Assembly (NCBI GenBank): GCA_031290855.1
Contig: JAISLM010000006.1
Location: 1 to 5,646, forward strand
Reading direction: 5' to 3'
Length of the DNA stretch: 5,646 bases
Source: Spirochaetaceae bacterium
GTDB taxonomy: Bacteria; Spirochaetota; Spirochaetia; Treponematales; Breznakiellaceae
Part shown: positions 5,533 to 5,646 of the stretch, one piece after another
Position numbering within the stretch: position 1 is the first letter of the stretch
Layout of the letters: every line of letters begins with the position of its first letter
Made by a program: the position numbers and the translations under genes
The notes under the pieces: generated by a model
Databases searched by the model: none
Told to the model about the DNA's origin: nothing
What the model saw: only the letters and a program-made list of their open reading frames with translations

Positions 5533-5576
5533 TGCCTCATTTAAAAATGTAACCGAAGGGCTGGTTGCCTCATTTA
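5533..5576. repeat. 11-bp direct repeat, possible outer end of the minus-strand IS element
   Basis: TGCCTCATTTA occurs at 5533-5543 and again at 5566-5576, 33 bases apart. It lies about 65-105 bases upstream of the first recognisable codon of the minus-strand transposase, where the terminal repeat of such an element should be. The outer copy is followed by TTTAG; CTAA on the element strand fits the YTAR-type target used by many IS5 elements (inference). The opposite end is lost, so a terminal inverted repeat cannot be confirmed. Confidence 0.4.
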
Positions 5577-5605
5577 GAAAAAAGTAACTTTAGGCCGCCG
5601 GTTCG

Positions 5606-5643
5606 CTTCCGGAAGGAAGGGGCCGGGCGGCAAGGGCCTCCCG
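5606..5643. repeat. REP-like imperfect palindromic unit, copy B
   Basis: A perfect 10-base palindrome CTTCCGGAAG (5606-5615) leads into GGAAGGGGCCGGGCGGCAA and GGGCCTCCC. The block order GGAA-GGGGCC-GGCGG-AAGGCC-TCC matches copy A at 252-286 with small indels. It reaches to within a few bases of the right edge, so the full unit may continue outside. Confidence 0.4.
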
Positions 5644-5646
5644 CAA

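Noticed and set aside
5344..5544. 66-codon plus-strand frame
   Set aside because: It lies antisense to the start of the minus-strand transposase remnant and has no supporting signal.
4085..5646. CRISPR array or toxin-antitoxin pair in the gene-poor right third
   Set aside because: There are no regularly spaced repeats beyond one 11-bp pair, and no small overlapping gene pair with ribosome binding sites.

Overview
The window looks like a spirochaete chromosome, most likely a Treponema-type genome of the gut-symbiont kind. The evidence is a second-class elongation factor G of about 670 residues, a downstream gene resembling a spirochaete-restricted DUF5312-type protein, and a transposase-like gene of a type I associate with termite-gut treponemes. 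This placement rests on remembered family resemblance, since no search could be run.

Layout. (1) Bases 1-198, minus strand: the N-terminal 66 codons of a RAYT / IS200-like (Y1) transposase, running off the left edge. (2) Bases 199-499: a GC-rich spacer with a REP-like unit (about 252-286), a perfect 10-bp inverted repeat (401-410/462-471) and a weak promoter-like region for the next gene. (3) Bases 500-2521, plus: a complete EF-G paralogue whose GTPase motifs are intact but whose domain IV lacks the usual translocation signature residues. (4) Bases 2555-4084, plus: a GTG-start 509-residue protein of unknown function, 33 bases downstream and probably co-transcribed, but much richer in A+T.

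(5) Bases 4085-5646 hold no intact gene that I can support. They form a graveyard of mobile and accessory DNA. In order: about 280 bases of unassigned sequence; the tail of a plus-strand IS5-type DDE transposase (about 4368-4481); an AT-rich island (about 4482-4860) with the minus-strand remnant of a CoiA-like zinc-ribbon protein; a segment with nested inverted repeats and a strong GC-rich REP-type hairpin (about 4885-5028); a minus-strand remnant of a different IS5-group transposase (5469 to about 5029), cut off by the REP-like segment; a direct repeat that may mark the outer end of that element; and a second REP-like unit at the right edge.

Functionally, the EF-G paralogue and its partner are the only living core genes. 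The EF-G paralogue probably acts in ribosome recycling or another non-standard step rather than as the main translocase. Everything around them reflects repeated insertion, frameshifting and decay. I see no CRISPR array, rRNA, tRNA or riboswitch.
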